A stretch of DNA of 64,000 bases from CAIKZJ01 sp041675325 (GCA_041675325.1 JBAYUG010000004.1:21390-85389), one strand, 5' to 3'. Shown: positions 52,523 to 61,745, counted from the first letter of the stretch. Program-made: numbers and translations. Notes: generated from the sequence alone by a model not told the origin.

Positions 52523-53317
52523 ATGATCTGTCCGTATTGCAATAATGTTATTAAAAATAATGAGGAAAAAGCTGTCTGCTTCCGCTGCGAAATCCCTCAT
52601 CACAAAACATGCTGGGAAAGGTATCAGGGCTGTTCTACCCCCGACTGCTATGAAAATCCTACCGTTAAAGCAAACGCTGAAAATGTTGGTAATAAAACCA
52701 TCACTGAAATTCTTGGAAAAGATAATTACCCCAAAGTATCTGCCGTCCGGCCAAAACCGGACTCGGTGCAGACTGATAACCCCGAACCCAAAGAAGAGTT
52801 TCAGGAAGAATTTAAAACACGCTACAAAGAGAAGCTCGATTTTAAGTTCAGAAGAAGAATTCTTCTCTTCTCAAGCATAGGAGTCCTTTCAGCGCTCCTT
52901 ATAGTCTCCGCAATTTTCACATACATAAAAATTAACGAATACTATTCCTCCGAAGATTATCGCATTAATCAGTTCATGAAAACATGGGAAGCCGCATGGG
53001 AAAGCCGTGACATTTTTCGCTACCGAGAACTTCTCGATAAAGATTATCAATATATTGATAAAGGCGGAAAAGCAATCTCCTACGACGAAAGAATAAAAAG
53101 AGTTACTAAATCATTTGAATCCGTTAAAAACATATCCGTAAAAGTACGCGATGTAAAAATTGAATACGAGTCCGTTAACAAAAATTACGTGAACGTTAAA
53201 TTCAATCAGACTTTTTCGGCAGATAAAAAGGAAGAAAAAGGAATTAAAACTCTTCGTCTCTTCAAAAGCGACGAAACCGGCAATCAGTGGCGTGTTTTCC
53301 GTGAGTATTACGAGTAA
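52523..53317 (+). CDS. membrane protein with N-terminal RING-like zinc domain and NTF2-like C-terminus
   Basis: 264 aa from ATG 52523; a TTG at 52514 is also possible. Residues 3-42 carry a treble-clef/RING-like set of ligands: Cys3, Cys6, Cys19, Cys22, His26, His27, Cys30, Cys37, Cys42 (CPYC, CFRC, HHKTC, CSTPDC). This matches the prokaryotic RING-finger type. A charged linker, one membrane helix (about 113-133) and an outward NTF2-like domain (KTWEAAWESRDIFRYRELLDKDYQYI...WRVFREYYE) follow. It could link envelope state to a cytoplasmic partner. Function unknown. Confidence 0.8.
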   Translation: MICPYCNNVIKNNEEKAVCFRCEIPHHKTCWERYQGCSTPDCYENPTVKANAENVGNKTITEILGKDNYPKVSAVRPKPDSVQTDNPEPKEEFQEEFKTRYKEKLDFKFRRRILLFSSIGVLSALLIVSAIFTYIKINEYYSSEDYRINQFMKTWEAAWESRDIFRYRELLDKDYQYIDKGGKAISYDERIKRVTKSFESVKNISVKVRDVKIEYESVNKNYVNVKFNQTFSADKKEEKGIKTLRLFKSDETGNQWRVFREYYE

Positions 53318-53320
53318 TTA

Positions 53321-53355
53321 AAAAGCCGCAGTAAATAAATTCCGCGGCTCTTATT
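53321..53355. terminator. hairpin terminator between RING-like and menA genes
   Basis: Stem AGCCGC (53324-53329) / GCGGCT (53344-53349), flanked by AAAA on the left and CTTATTT on the right. It lies between convergent genes and can serve both. Confidence 0.65.
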
Positions 53356-53376
53356 TAATCATTAAATTCTTTTCTT

Positions 53377-54339
53377 TCACATAAACAAAGTATATAAAAA
53401 CGCTATCAGCAATCCAAGATTCAGCATCAAACCAAATTGCATATTGAACTGTGCTGTCATTATGTTAAGTTTTGTGCCGACTTCCCAGCGTGGTATGTTA
53501 TCATCAGGTAAAGTTTTCAGCATCTTCACGAGCTTTAATGCTGTCGGTAGTGTTATCAGGTTTAACAAGGCAGGCCATGGCAGCAAACCAAACACTACAA
53601 ATAGTATTATCGATGCGTATGCACCGACTATCAAAACATCATACATATAAATTGACATCTTCTGTCCGATAATTATCGGAATCGTCTTTACCCCGAATGC
53701 CCCGTCAAACTTCATGTCGCGTATATTGTTTGTGTGAAGTATTGCAATTATGAGGAGCCCTATTGGCGAAGAAAGCACAACCGGTCTCCAGTCAAACTGT
53801 CCCGTCTGTACAATGTACGCACCTAAAGTCATCCCGACCCCAAACGTTAAGAATACCATTAAATCTCCCAATGCTTTATACTTCAAAGCAAAAGGATTTG
53901 CTGTATAATATATCGCAGCAAAAAGTCCGAATATCATTAGGTAAAGTATCCATGTACCTATCATCAGCCATAGATAAATTCCTATTAAACCCGAAAGTAT
54001 TAGCGAGCTAAATGCTATTACCTTCATTCTTTCCACCGAGACAAACCCTTTCGATATCACCATCGAACCGCCGTGTGGAATCCCTATTTCAGGGTCTTCT
54101 TTATCTATACCCTTTTTGTAGTCATAAATATCATTTATTATGTTTGACCCTACATGAACCGACATCGCTCCTATTAGCGTTAAAGCGAAATAAAGAAAGT
54201 TAAAGCTTGTTTCCGGTATCAGCAATACTGAAAGTATCGAACCGTACAATACGGGTATTACAGAAGCAGGAAAAGCAAATGCACGTATTGCCATCATAAA
54301 TAGTTTAAACCCTTTTGGGGCTTGCATGTTTTGTTCCAT
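53377..54339 (-). CDS. menA: UbiA family prenyltransferase, probably MenA
   Basis: 320 aa with about nine membrane helices. The first prenyl-diphosphate motif is NDIYDYKKGIDKED (69-82) and the second is HTNNIRDMKFDGAFGVKTIPI, matching 1,4-dihydroxy-2-naphthoate polyprenyltransferase, which makes demethylmenaquinone. This gives the quinone that cytochrome bd and the cytochrome b-linked reductase would use. Other men genes are not in the window. Confidence 0.87.
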   Translation of the reverse strand: MEQNMQAPKGFKLFMMAIRAFAFPASVIPVLYGSILSVLLIPETSFNFLYFALTLIGAMSVHVGSNIINDIYDYKKGIDKEDPEIGIPHGGSMVISKGFVSVERMKVIAFSSLILSGLIGIYLWLMIGTWILYLMIFGLFAAIYYTANPFALKYKALGDLMVFLTFGVGMTLGAYIVQTGQFDWRPVVLSSPIGLLIIAILHTNNIRDMKFDGAFGVKTIPIIIGQKMSIYMYDVLIVGAYASIILFVVFGLLPWPALLNLITLPTALKLVKMLKTLPDDNIPRWEVGTKLNIMTAQFNMQFGLMLNLGLLIAFLYTLFM

Positions 54340-54387
54340 TATATCTTCTATTAATTATTTAATTTCCATAACAAACAACCGCATTTA

Positions 54388-54996
54388 TTAATTCATGGGA
54401 AATATGACAAAAATAAATGGGTCCCAAAGCATGTGTGATAGCGCCGCCGCAACAATGTTGCCCCTCCATATAAATATCAGTCCCCAGTAAATCCCTACTA
54501 AAAAAGCCGCAAGTAAAAGTATAGTATTTCCCGTCGGTATGTGAACAGCCGTGTAAAACGCAACCGTTATTATTAACGCAATCCACTTACCGTGCTTCTC
54601 TGCAAGATGTCTTTGAATGTATCCTCTCCAGAAATATTCCTCACCGAACCCAATCGGAAAAAACAACAGCATTGCCACAACCCACTCCGGCAGCTGCTCC
54701 TTGTTTGCATAAACGCTGTTAATATTATTCGCATGGTCAGGAATAATACCGAATGTATCAAGTACATACCTCCCGAAAAAGAATATCAAATAAAGCAGCG
54801 CCGCGCTTCCTATCCCAATCGCAATTTCCTTAACGCTAAAATATTCTTTCTTAAACTGGTCTTTATAGTGAAGATAGGAAATCACCGAAAGCAACGAGGT
54901 GGAAAATGCCATCATTACCCAGAAGTTGAACGGCTTCAAAACAAACATCACAAACCATAAAATCGCCGCCAATGCAATATATATCAAATACTTCAA
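54388..54996 (-). CDS. CPBP family intramembrane metalloprotease
   Basis: 202 aa with about six membrane helices. The three CPBP/Abi motifs are visible: FGEEYFWRGYIQRHL (Glu-Glu and Arg), FYTAVHIPTGN (His) and ALSHMLWD (His). It is probably an integral-membrane protease of the Rce1/Abi group; substrate unknown. It precedes menA by 48 bp on the same strand. Confidence 0.88.
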   Translation of the reverse strand: MKYLIYIALAAILWFVMFVLKPFNFWVMMAFSTSLLSVISYLHYKDQFKKEYFSVKEIAIGIGSAALLYLIFFFGRYVLDTFGIIPDHANNINSVYANKEQLPEWVVAMLLFFPIGFGEEYFWRGYIQRHLAEKHGKWIALIITVAFYTAVHIPTGNTILLLAAFLVGIYWGLIFIWRGNIVAAALSHMLWDPFIFVIFPMN

Positions 54997-55399
54997 ATAA
55001 TTCTCTTATTCTTTATACCATTAATTTTAAAAACCCCGTTGTTTTTTGAATACCCTTAATCTTGAATGAAGTGTAAAAATACTAAATCCCAAATAAACAT
55101 TAAATCCATACCCCTAACTATCCGCGTTAATCCGCACTAATATGTGTTCTATTATATTTCCATTTTGTTCTATCAGTGCAAATCATAATCCATCAGTTCT
55201 TTGTTGTGCCTGCCTGCAGCAGGCAGGCGCTCTTGCTCTTATTCTAAAAATTTTCTATCCGCGTTAATCCGTTTAATCTGCGCTAATCTGTGTTCTATTA
55301 TTTTGTTTCCTCAGTGATAATCATAATCCATCCGCTCTTTGTTGAGCCTGCCTGCTGCAGGAAGGCGTTCTTTCTTCCACGTTCTATTATCTTTCTATT
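54997..55399. repeat. intergenic block with two dispersed repeats and two GC-rich hairpins
   Basis: 403 bp without a gene. Dispersed repeat copies at 55120-55155 and 55256-55300 are each followed, about 90 bp later, by a copy of GCCTGCCTGC-A-GCAGGCAGGC (55208-55228, perfect) or a diverged form (55346-55366). The surrounding text (CATAATCCATC..TTTGTTG) is also shared, so this is a direct duplication of about 138 bp. Confidence 0.75.
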
Positions 55400-56542
55400 T
55401 TAAACATAAATCCTCTGTACCCTGTCCGCAAAGGAACACAGCACCTCATACGGAATCGACTTAACAATCTTAGCTATCTTGTCAGCACCAAGATTGTTCT
55501 TGTTTTCTCTGCCTATCAGCAAAACATCATCACCGATTTTCACAGCACTTCTTTTTCCCAGATTAACCATCAGCCAGTCCATCGTTATTGTACCGGCAAT
55601 CGGATAGTATTCATTATTAATGCAAACCTTTCCTCCGCTCGAAAGCGAACGCCAGTATCCGTCGCCGTAACCAATAGGAATTGAACCGATAAAAGTTTTT
55701 TCCTTTGTGAAATATTTTCTGCCGTATGATATGCTTGTGTTTTTATCAAGCCTCTTAATATAAGTTACTTTCGACTTCAGACTCATTATGGGTTTTAGCT
55801 CTAACTTATTCTCCTTCTCTTCCGATGGATAGTAGCCGTAAAGCAGCAACCCGGGTCTTACCATGTCAAAGAATGAATCTTTAATATCCAGTATTGCTCC
55901 GCTGTTTGCGGCATGTACGATAGGGAATTCCATTCCCGCTTTCTTCAGTAAATGCAGCAGCTCCTTAAATTGATTTAACTGTGTTTTTGCAAACTTCTTA
56001 TCTCCGCTCTCCGCAGTTGCAAAATGTGTGTATATTCCCTCTATATCAAGATTCTTATACGAGAATATCTGCTCTATATTTTTATAAGCTCTCTTAACGT
56101 CAAATCCTATCCTTCTCATTCCTGTATCTATCTTTAAGTGTACCTTGAATTTCTTCTTCAGCCCCCCCGAGTACCTGTCAAGAAATTTTGCAGTGTCAAG
56201 CGATGCTACTGTCGCAATAAGATTGTATTTAAAAAGCCTTGATACGTATGCCGCCGGCTTTAATTTTGAGTGTATCAATGTCCCGAAAACAAGTATGTTC
56301 GCATCAGGAATTGTGGTTCTTAATTTAATAGCTTCATCATAGTTTGCCACACCTAAATAATCCGCTCCAAGCGATATAAGCTTCTGGCTTATTTCTCTTA
56401 TTCCGTGTCCGTATGCATTTGCCTTCACAACCCCGCATATCTTCACTTGCTTTCGGGGATTCGCTTTGTGCAAATGTTTCTTTATCTGATTATAATTATA
56501 CTCAAGTTTGTTAAGCGATATTTCTGCCCTTGTTGGATTCAA
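55400..56542 (-). CDS. alr: alanine racemase
   Basis: 380-aa PLP enzyme making D-alanine for peptidoglycan. The PLP lysine is Lys40 in CGVVKANAYGHG. The second catalytic residue, Tyr, is in SISYGRKY, and IPIGYGDGYWR and GTITMDWLMV are intact. The gene stands alone, between the repeat block and a T9SS gene. Confidence 0.95.
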   Translation of the reverse strand: MNPTRAEISLNKLEYNYNQIKKHLHKANPRKQVKICGVVKANAYGHGIREISQKLISLGADYLGVANYDEAIKLRTTIPDANILVFGTLIHSKLKPAAYVSRLFKYNLIATVASLDTAKFLDRYSGGLKKKFKVHLKIDTGMRRIGFDVKRAYKNIEQIFSYKNLDIEGIYTHFATAESGDKKFAKTQLNQFKELLHLLKKAGMEFPIVHAANSGAILDIKDSFFDMVRPGLLLYGYYPSEEKENKLELKPIMSLKSKVTYIKRLDKNTSISYGRKYFTKEKTFIGSIPIGYGDGYWRSLSSGGKVCINNEYYPIAGTITMDWLMVNLGKRSAVKIGDDVLLIGRENKNNLGADKIAKIVKSIPYEVLCSFADRVQRIYV

Positions 56543-56753
56543 TTTATATGTCTTTTCTTATCAGCTTTAATTATTAAAAATAAATATTCTGATATTAAAT
56601 TATACAAATAAATTTAAAAGTGGTATGCACTTACACATTCACCGCTGCATCTGATATCTCACGAAGACGAATAATTTCTGAGCTTGTAACTGTTTAATCT
56701 TAGTCATTGTTTTATTTGCAGAAACAAACAATATTTGATTAAATAAAAATACT

Positions 56754-57809
56754 ATGAAAAAGATATTAATACTGTTATTGCTCTTTATAAGTGCCGGTGC
56801 TTTTGCCCAGAATGCATCAACATACTTTCCTTCTTCACAGGGATATAAATGGTTCTATAAAAACACGCCGCTGGACTCGCTAAACAATCCAATGACAAAC
56901 CTGGTTACTTACAGAATAGATTCGTTTGCAGTCGTGCAAAATTATAATGGGAAACAGGCAAATGTTGTTAGGAAAAAAGATTTTCTTACTTCGTTTAATC
57001 AGGAAAGACCATATAACGACACTGCTTATTACAACTTTGACGGCACTAATGGCTGGGAGTTTTTATTCGCTTCAGTTGATACAACCATAATACCCTTTCC
57101 CGGAATAGGCAATTTCCTCGCGGGACTCCGCAACTGGTACAGCGTCTTTCGTTTCGCTCAGGCTGTGAATAATGAATATACACTTGTACAAAAGGATACA
57201 ACTATTTCATTTGATACTATCTCCGCGCCGTTAAGATTTAAGTATAAAGCAAAAAGGTTAAACGACGAGACGGTTAATACGGTAAACGGTACTTATGAAA
57301 ATGCAAAGAAGTTTGTTACCACAACAGGCTTATACATCAGAGTTGTTATTTTTGAAATACCAATCATTGAAAGACCTGATACAACATGGTTTGCTTCAGG
57401 CGTCTGGATGATAAAGCGGGTAACTCCATCGGTCAACGTTGATTTAAGCGGACTCGGCATACCACTTTCTTTCTCCGTTCCGGGAAATAAATATGAGCTC
57501 GAAAACCCGGCAACAGCTATTCAGAATATATCATCTGAAACACCTTCGTCATTTTCGCTGCACCAGAATTATCCGAACCCCTTTAACCCTGTTACTAACA
57601 TTAAATTCAGTATCCCGAAATCTTCAAACGTCAGGATAGCCGTTTACAACATTAGCGGAAAAGAAGTTGATGTACTCGTAAATGAGAACGTTAACGCTGG
57701 CACATATCAGGTATCGTGGAATGCGGAAAGATACTCAAGCGGAACATATTTCTGCCGAATGTCTGCAAATGGATTTGCCGAAACAAAAAGGATGACCTTA
57801 ATTAAATAA
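56754..57809 (+). CDS. T9SS type A sorting domain-containing protein
   Basis: 351 aa. Signal peptide MKKILILLLLFISAGAFAQ. The body of about 240 residues is beta-rich (STYFPSSQGYKWFYKNTPLDS...) with no family I recognise. The last 80 residues are a T9SS type A sorting domain: SLHQNYPNPFNPVTNIKFSIP, GKEVDVLVNE, ending KRMTLIK. Predicted to be exported to the cell surface or medium. Confidence 0.85.
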   Translation: MKKILILLLLFISAGAFAQNASTYFPSSQGYKWFYKNTPLDSLNNPMTNLVTYRIDSFAVVQNYNGKQANVVRKKDFLTSFNQERPYNDTAYYNFDGTNGWEFLFASVDTTIIPFPGIGNFLAGLRNWYSVFRFAQAVNNEYTLVQKDTTISFDTISAPLRFKYKAKRLNDETVNTVNGTYENAKKFVTTTGLYIRVVIFEIPIIERPDTTWFASGVWMIKRVTPSVNVDLSGLGIPLSFSVPGNKYELENPATAIQNISSETPSSFSLHQNYPNPFNPVTNIKFSIPKSSNVRIAVYNISGKEVDVLVNENVNAGTYQVSWNAERYSSGTYFCRMSANGFAETKRMTLIK

Positions 57810-57834
57810 TCTTTAAAATAGTAGATATAAAATT

Positions 57835-57870
57835 AAAAGCCGGTAACATAGACGTGCCGGCTATTTTATT
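57835..57870. terminator. hairpin terminator between T9SS and TspO genes
   Basis: Stem AGCCGG (57838-57843) / CCGGCT (57857-57862), with A's on the left and ATTTTATTT on the right, between convergent genes. Confidence 0.65.
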
Positions 57871-57882
57871 TATAGTACTCTG

Positions 57883-58350
57883 TTAGTTCAGCATCCATAT
57901 TTTAAAATTCAAAACGCTCGCAAAGCTCACCCATAGCAAGTATGGAACCAGCAGCCATGATGCTATCTTTGAAACAGAATAAAATGTTACAATGCACAAT
58001 ATTATAAATATCCACAGCAATATAATCTCAAAGAAAGCAAACATCGGATTTCTCATCCCGAAAAATATTATGCTCCATAAAGCATTCAACACCATCTGTA
58101 TCGAAAACATAATTGCCGGTATCTTTATATTAAAAGAATCCGACTCTCTCCACACGAGAAAAAACGAAATGCCAATCATAAAGTATAAAGTTATCCAGAC
58201 AGGTCCGAATAGATAATTCGGAGGACTGAACGACGGCTTGTTCAGCGTTGCGTACCATGTCGGTATGCTCTGGATTGTGAACAGCGAGCCGATTACTCCC
58301 GCCGCCTGACTTATGATAATGCTGACTATAAGCCTAAATATGTTCTTCAT
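57883..58350 (-). CDS. tspO: TspO/MBR family protein
   Basis: 155 aa with five predicted membrane helices. The family signature WYATLNKPSFSPPNYLFGPVWITLYFMIG is complete, and W/Y residues of the tetrapyrrole/cholesterol pocket are present (ALWSIIFFG). TspO proteins bind porphyrins and tune stress and tetrapyrrole responses. It is monocistronic, with an AT-rich hairpin in its upstream region. Confidence 0.93.
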   Translation of the reverse strand: MKNIFRLIVSIIISQAAGVIGSLFTIQSIPTWYATLNKPSFSPPNYLFGPVWITLYFMIGISFFLVWRESDSFNIKIPAIMFSIQMVLNALWSIIFFGMRNPMFAFFEIILLWIFIILCIVTFYSVSKIASWLLVPYLLWVSFASVLNFKIWMLN

Positions 58351-58362
58351 GTTATTATACTT

Positions 58363-58396
58363 TTTGTTTAGTTACAATATATAACTATAACAAAAA
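58363..58396. promoter_or_regulatory. AT-rich hairpin upstream of tspO
   Basis: Near-perfect inverted repeat TTTTTGTTTAGTTA (about 58363-58376) / TAACTATAACAAAAA (about 58382-58396), one extra base in the right arm. A related hairpin at 60680-60714 shares GTTTAGTTACAA and AACTATA-CAAAAAC. Role unknown; it could be a terminator remnant or a leader element. Confidence 0.4.
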
Positions 58397-58472
58397 CATT
58401 TTTCAACAACTTTATTATTGCAGTTGCCTTTACATAACTTACAGTCATAACAGGGTCAAAGCACAATAAACA

Positions 58473-58499
58473 AAACGGGAGGGTCAGACCCTCCCGTTT
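58473..58499 (-). terminator. strong intrinsic terminator of the 618-aa T9SS gene
   Basis: Perfect 13-bp arms AAACGGGAGGGTC (58473-58485) and GACCCTCCCGTTT (58487-58499) with one central base. On the minus strand it is followed by TTTTGTTTATTG. It lies just after the T9SS gene stop at 58534. Confidence 0.85.
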
Positions 58500-58533
58500 C
58501 ACATAACTATTTAGTTTAGGTTTTACCCGTCAC

Positions 58534-60390
58534 TTATTTTATCATCATCATTTTCTTTATATCGCTGAAACCATTAGTTTCTATTTTATAGAAATATACA
58601 CCTGACGAGAAATTCGATGCATTGAAATCTACGGAATATGAACCCTGATTTTTCATTTCATTTACAAGGGTTGCGACTTCTTTTCCAAGTACATCATATA
58701 CTTTTAAAGTAACAAATCCCTGCTTTGGTAATGCAAACGAAATTCTTGTTACAGGGTTAAATGGATTTGGAAAGTTCTGACTAAGTGCGTACGTAAGCGG
58801 CGTTTCATTATTACCAATTCCTGTGATTGTTCCGTCACATCCTGAAAAAGCGTATGCACCGACTCCTGTGACACCCTCAGCTGAGGAAAAACAACTATCA
58901 GTTGAATAGCGGTAACCTGCTCTTACCGGAGTATATATTCCTGACATAAATAATCCAACCGGATTTAATTGGAAGCTATTTAAAAATACTCCATTATTAA
59001 ATGATCTTGAAAATATATTTGATGTCGCATCTGATCCTGTACGAACTGCATATACAAATCTGAATGTATTGGAAACCCTAGGAATTGCAACTACATCTGT
59101 ATAGAATGTAGTATCTGTTAATGAACTCACATATCCACCTGACCAATTAACCCCATCATTTGATGTTCTATAATAATATGGATCCCAATCCGTAGCGTTC
59201 CATTGCCTCGTAGTTCCAATCATCATATATGTTGAATCTAACCCTGTTGCTGCAAGACGAGGGCGTAAATTAAGTCTTGTTTCTGTTATTTCAAAAACCC
59301 AGCCGGGAGCTGTCGCACCGAAATCACTGGAACTTGTCATATACAAATTATTAAATCCGCTTCTGTAAAAATTTGTAACTGTAACCAGTTTTGAACCTCC
59401 TAATGAGTCTGCTATGGCAATATCATTATACATAAATGTTGTATCGTTTGAAGTGGCAACACCATTATTCCACCAATAAGCACCATCCGATCCGCCTCCA
59501 AGACGATAAGTAATTGTAATAGGCGATGCAGCAAACGGTGACATCATTAAAGCAACTTTAGTTTTTAAATGCCTGTCAGAAGCTCGCGTTGAATCCTGTG
59601 TCCAAATAGCATATACATAAGCTAAATTTGTAAATCTTGCATTATCGCTTGTGATTCTTGGATAAAAGTTTTTTACAGTTGCTGAAGATGTTCCTAAGTT
59701 GCCGCTTGCAAATTCACCAGCTGAGCTATTAATCCTGAGGTAGGAGCAATAACTGGTTCCCGAATAATTAAATCCTGCAACCGAGAAAATATATTGATTT
59801 GTTCCGTTATTCACAGCTTCGATATCAAGCTCGTCATTTCTATAATGAACACCTGCTACACCATATTGAATCCGAGCTAATAAAATCCAGGTAATTCCAT
59901 TATTTGAAGATGTATATATCTTTAAAGTATCTGACCCTGAAATATTATAGGCTGTTCCTATAACCCACATTCTACCGGAAATTCTATCTGTAGAATTAGC
60001 AGTCGCCCAAAACCCGTCTGTTCCATTGATAATTGTCATATTATAATCTGTCTGTTCAACAGGTTCATTGACAACAATACAGGTGGGTTGTGGTCCGCTG
60101 TTTTGACCATTGGATTTATACGAATGGTTTCCTGTAGCAATTTCCAACTCATTATTGAGCTGCTCTGCTAAAATGGCGTTGCCGTTCATTCTTGCGAGAG
60201 TCAATTCTTTCGTGATTTGGTTTATTCTTTCTCTATCGACATTTCCTGTCTGGATTCCCCCTTGAGGTCCATTAGGTAAAACATCATAAGAAATTAGTGC
60301 AGGTGTTTCGATTAATGACTTATCTTGTGCATTAGTCATTAATGGCATAAGCAGCGCTATGGCTGCCAGCAATGTGTAGAACGTTTTCAT
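58534..60390 (-). CDS. T9SS type A sorting domain protein with beta-propeller-like body
   Basis: 618 aa. Signal peptide MKTFYTLLAAIALLMPLMTNAQ. A helical stretch (about 45-85) precedes a long beta-rich body with sialidase/BNR-like features (TSSNNGITWILLARIQYG, TSNDGVNWSGGYVSS), suggesting a propeller. The C-terminal sorting domain starts ALSQNFPNPFNPVTRISFALP and ends KKMMMIK. Predicted to be exported to the cell surface. The upstream AGGAG gives a good ribosome site. Confidence 0.85.
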   Translation of the reverse strand: MKTFYTLLAAIALLMPLMTNAQDKSLIETPALISYDVLPNGPQGGIQTGNVDRERINQITKELTLARMNGNAILAEQLNNELEIATGNHSYKSNGQNSGPQPTCIVVNEPVEQTDYNMTIINGTDGFWATANSTDRISGRMWVIGTAYNISGSDTLKIYTSSNNGITWILLARIQYGVAGVHYRNDELDIEAVNNGTNQYIFSVAGFNYSGTSYCSYLRINSSAGEFASGNLGTSSATVKNFYPRITSDNARFTNLAYVYAIWTQDSTRASDRHLKTKVALMMSPFAASPITITYRLGGGSDGAYWWNNGVATSNDTTFMYNDIAIADSLGGSKLVTVTNFYRSGFNNLYMTSSSDFGATAPGWVFEITETRLNLRPRLAATGLDSTYMMIGTTRQWNATDWDPYYYRTSNDGVNWSGGYVSSLTDTTFYTDVVAIPRVSNTFRFVYAVRTGSDATSNIFSRSFNNGVFLNSFQLNPVGLFMSGIYTPVRAGYRYSTDSCFSSAEGVTGVGAYAFSGCDGTITGIGNNETPLTYALSQNFPNPFNPVTRISFALPKQGFVTLKVYDVLGKEVATLVNEMKNQGSYSVDFNASNFSSGVYFYKIETNGFSDIKKMMMIK

Positions 60391-60738
60391 TGTTTCTCCT
60401 TTTTGTTTTTAAAGATTAAAAATAAATTTAAACTTAGGGGGCTCCTCCAAGACCCCTTTGATGTTACGATTGATAACATAATTTATTAATAACAAAATGT
60501 CAATGAAAATAATATTGAAATTACCATCGAAACCATTCAATATATAAAGAGTTTGACCTTTATCTTTCGGAAATATTTCTGTTTATCAGAAAAGGATAGC
60601 CATGATGCAGCTGTCTATCGTGCATATCAAAGGCAAGAACATCTTTAAATTGTGTGGTTAGTTTTAGGAGAAAAAACATGCTATAGTTGTTTAGTTACAA
60701 CAAACAACTATAGCAAAAACTTTTTATTGCTGATGTCT
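60391..60738. other. gap with rdd terminator hairpin; otherwise nothing certain
   Basis: 348 bp. A perfect 13-bp hairpin, GCTATAGTTGTTT (60680-60692) / AAACAACTATAGC (60702-60714), followed on the minus strand by ATGTTTTTT, should terminate the RDD gene. A 19-codon frame with an AAAGGA upstream (60602-60661, plus) starts MMQLSIVHIKGK; I do not claim it is a gene. Confidence 0.6.
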
Positions 60739-61158
60739 TTACAGGTTAACTACCTTTGTCTTTGATAAAGAATCATGAAGCCACTTCCCGCCGATTAGAA
60801 GTATTGGTTCAAATGGTATGATTCGCGAAAACGTTCTTACGAGCATCTGTTGTGTCGTTGGCTTTCCGCCGTCAAGAGTTACAACCTTTGTCTTTGTCAG
60901 CATCTTTCCTACTGTTTGTCCAAGTGAATTCTCAAGCCCGTAGAAATAAGTAAATACAATTAACATATCAAGAACTTTCATCAACCCAAGAAACGAGAAT
61001 ATACTGCTTGAATAAATTACAGTGTTAAAGAGCACAAGCAGAAATATAATTACGGCAATATCTATCAAAAGATTTAATAGCCTCTTGCCCGAGTCAGCCT
61101 CAACAAAAGGGGTCGTAATGCTGCCTTTTGTATCTATGTATAAATTTGTGTCTTCCAT
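60739..61158 (-). CDS. RDD family membrane protein
   Basis: 139 aa with three to four membrane helices. The RDD pattern is present: SGKRLLNLLIDIAVI, FTYFYGLENSLGQTVGKMLTKTKVVTLDGGKPTTQQMLVRTFSR with its Arg-Asp-like polar residues. Function of the family is mostly unknown (some are transporters). It ends at the hairpin at 60680. Confidence 0.85.
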   Translation of the reverse strand: MEDTNLYIDTKGSITTPFVEADSGKRLLNLLIDIAVIIFLLVLFNTVIYSSSIFSFLGLMKVLDMLIVFTYFYGLENSLGQTVGKMLTKTKVVTLDGGKPTTQQMLVRTFSRIIPFEPILLIGGKWLHDSLSKTKVVNL

Positions 61159-61219
61159 AATAGTCCTTTTATTATTTAGACGTATAAAAGCAGGATTCGT
61201 TTCATTAATATGTAAATAA

Positions 61220-61251
61220 AAAAGCCCTCCTTAAAATAAAGGAGGGCTTTT
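61220..61251. terminator. intrinsic terminator, YHS gene
   Basis: 13-bp perfect stem AAAAGCCCTCCTT (61220-61232) / AAGGAGGGCTTTT (61239-61251), loop AAAATA. It lies downstream of the YHS gene on the minus strand and also upstream of rdd. Confidence 0.85.
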
Positions 61252-61277
61252 GTTTTAAAAGAAATTACGGTTTTGTT

Positions 61278-61745
61278 CTATTTCAGTTTGTCTAAATACT
61301 TACTCGGATTCTTTTCGAATTTTGCAATGCATCCTTCGCAGCAAAAATAGTATTTCGCGCCGTCAACAACAGTCGATACGTCTTTTGAAGCCGCTTCACC
61401 CATAACAGGGCACATAATCTCTGTCTTGATGTAAGTCATCGGTTCTGCTTTGAATTTCTTCAGGCATCCTTCGCAGCAGAATTCATATTCTTTTCCTAAA
61501 TAAGTGTACTTTACTGACGCACCTTCGTGGTCAACTGCTTCGCCTGATACAGGACAAAGTTTCGCTGAGTCTGAAACCGTTCCCTGCGTGCTGCCCGATT
61601 TTGTCGAGCAGTCAGTTCCCTTTGTAGTTGAACACTCTGATTTTGTTTTCTCATCGCAGCAGCTTTTTTCCTGTGCGTTTACGAGTGTTGATGCTGCAAA
61701 AATTAATGCAACGAATAATGCTAATGATAAGATTCTCATCTTCAT
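61278..61745 (-). CDS. exported protein with two YHS/TRASH-like metal-binding domains
   Basis: 155 aa. Signal peptide ends VNAQ (residue 25). A Cys-rich linker (CCDEKTKSEC) precedes two repeats: CPVSGEAVDHEG...YEFCCEGCLKKF (64-98) and CPVMGEAASKD...YYFCCEGCIAKF (112-143). The Cys pattern is that of TRASH/YHS domains that bind copper or other soft metals. It is 50 bp downstream of the TonB receptor gene on the same strand, so it may help import or sense the same metal. Confidence 0.85.
   Translation of the reverse strand: MKMRILSLALFVALIFAASTLVNAQEKSCCDEKTKSECSTTKGTDCSTKSGSTQGTVSDSAKLCPVSGEAVDHEGASVKYTYLGKEYEFCCEGCLKKFKAEPMTYIKTEIMCPVMGEAASKDVSTVVDGAKYYFCCEGCIAKFEKNPSKYLDKLK

Noticed and set aside
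60602..60661. 19-codon small open frame with AAAGGA upstream
   Set aside because: Too short and without conservation evidence; chance occurrence is likely.
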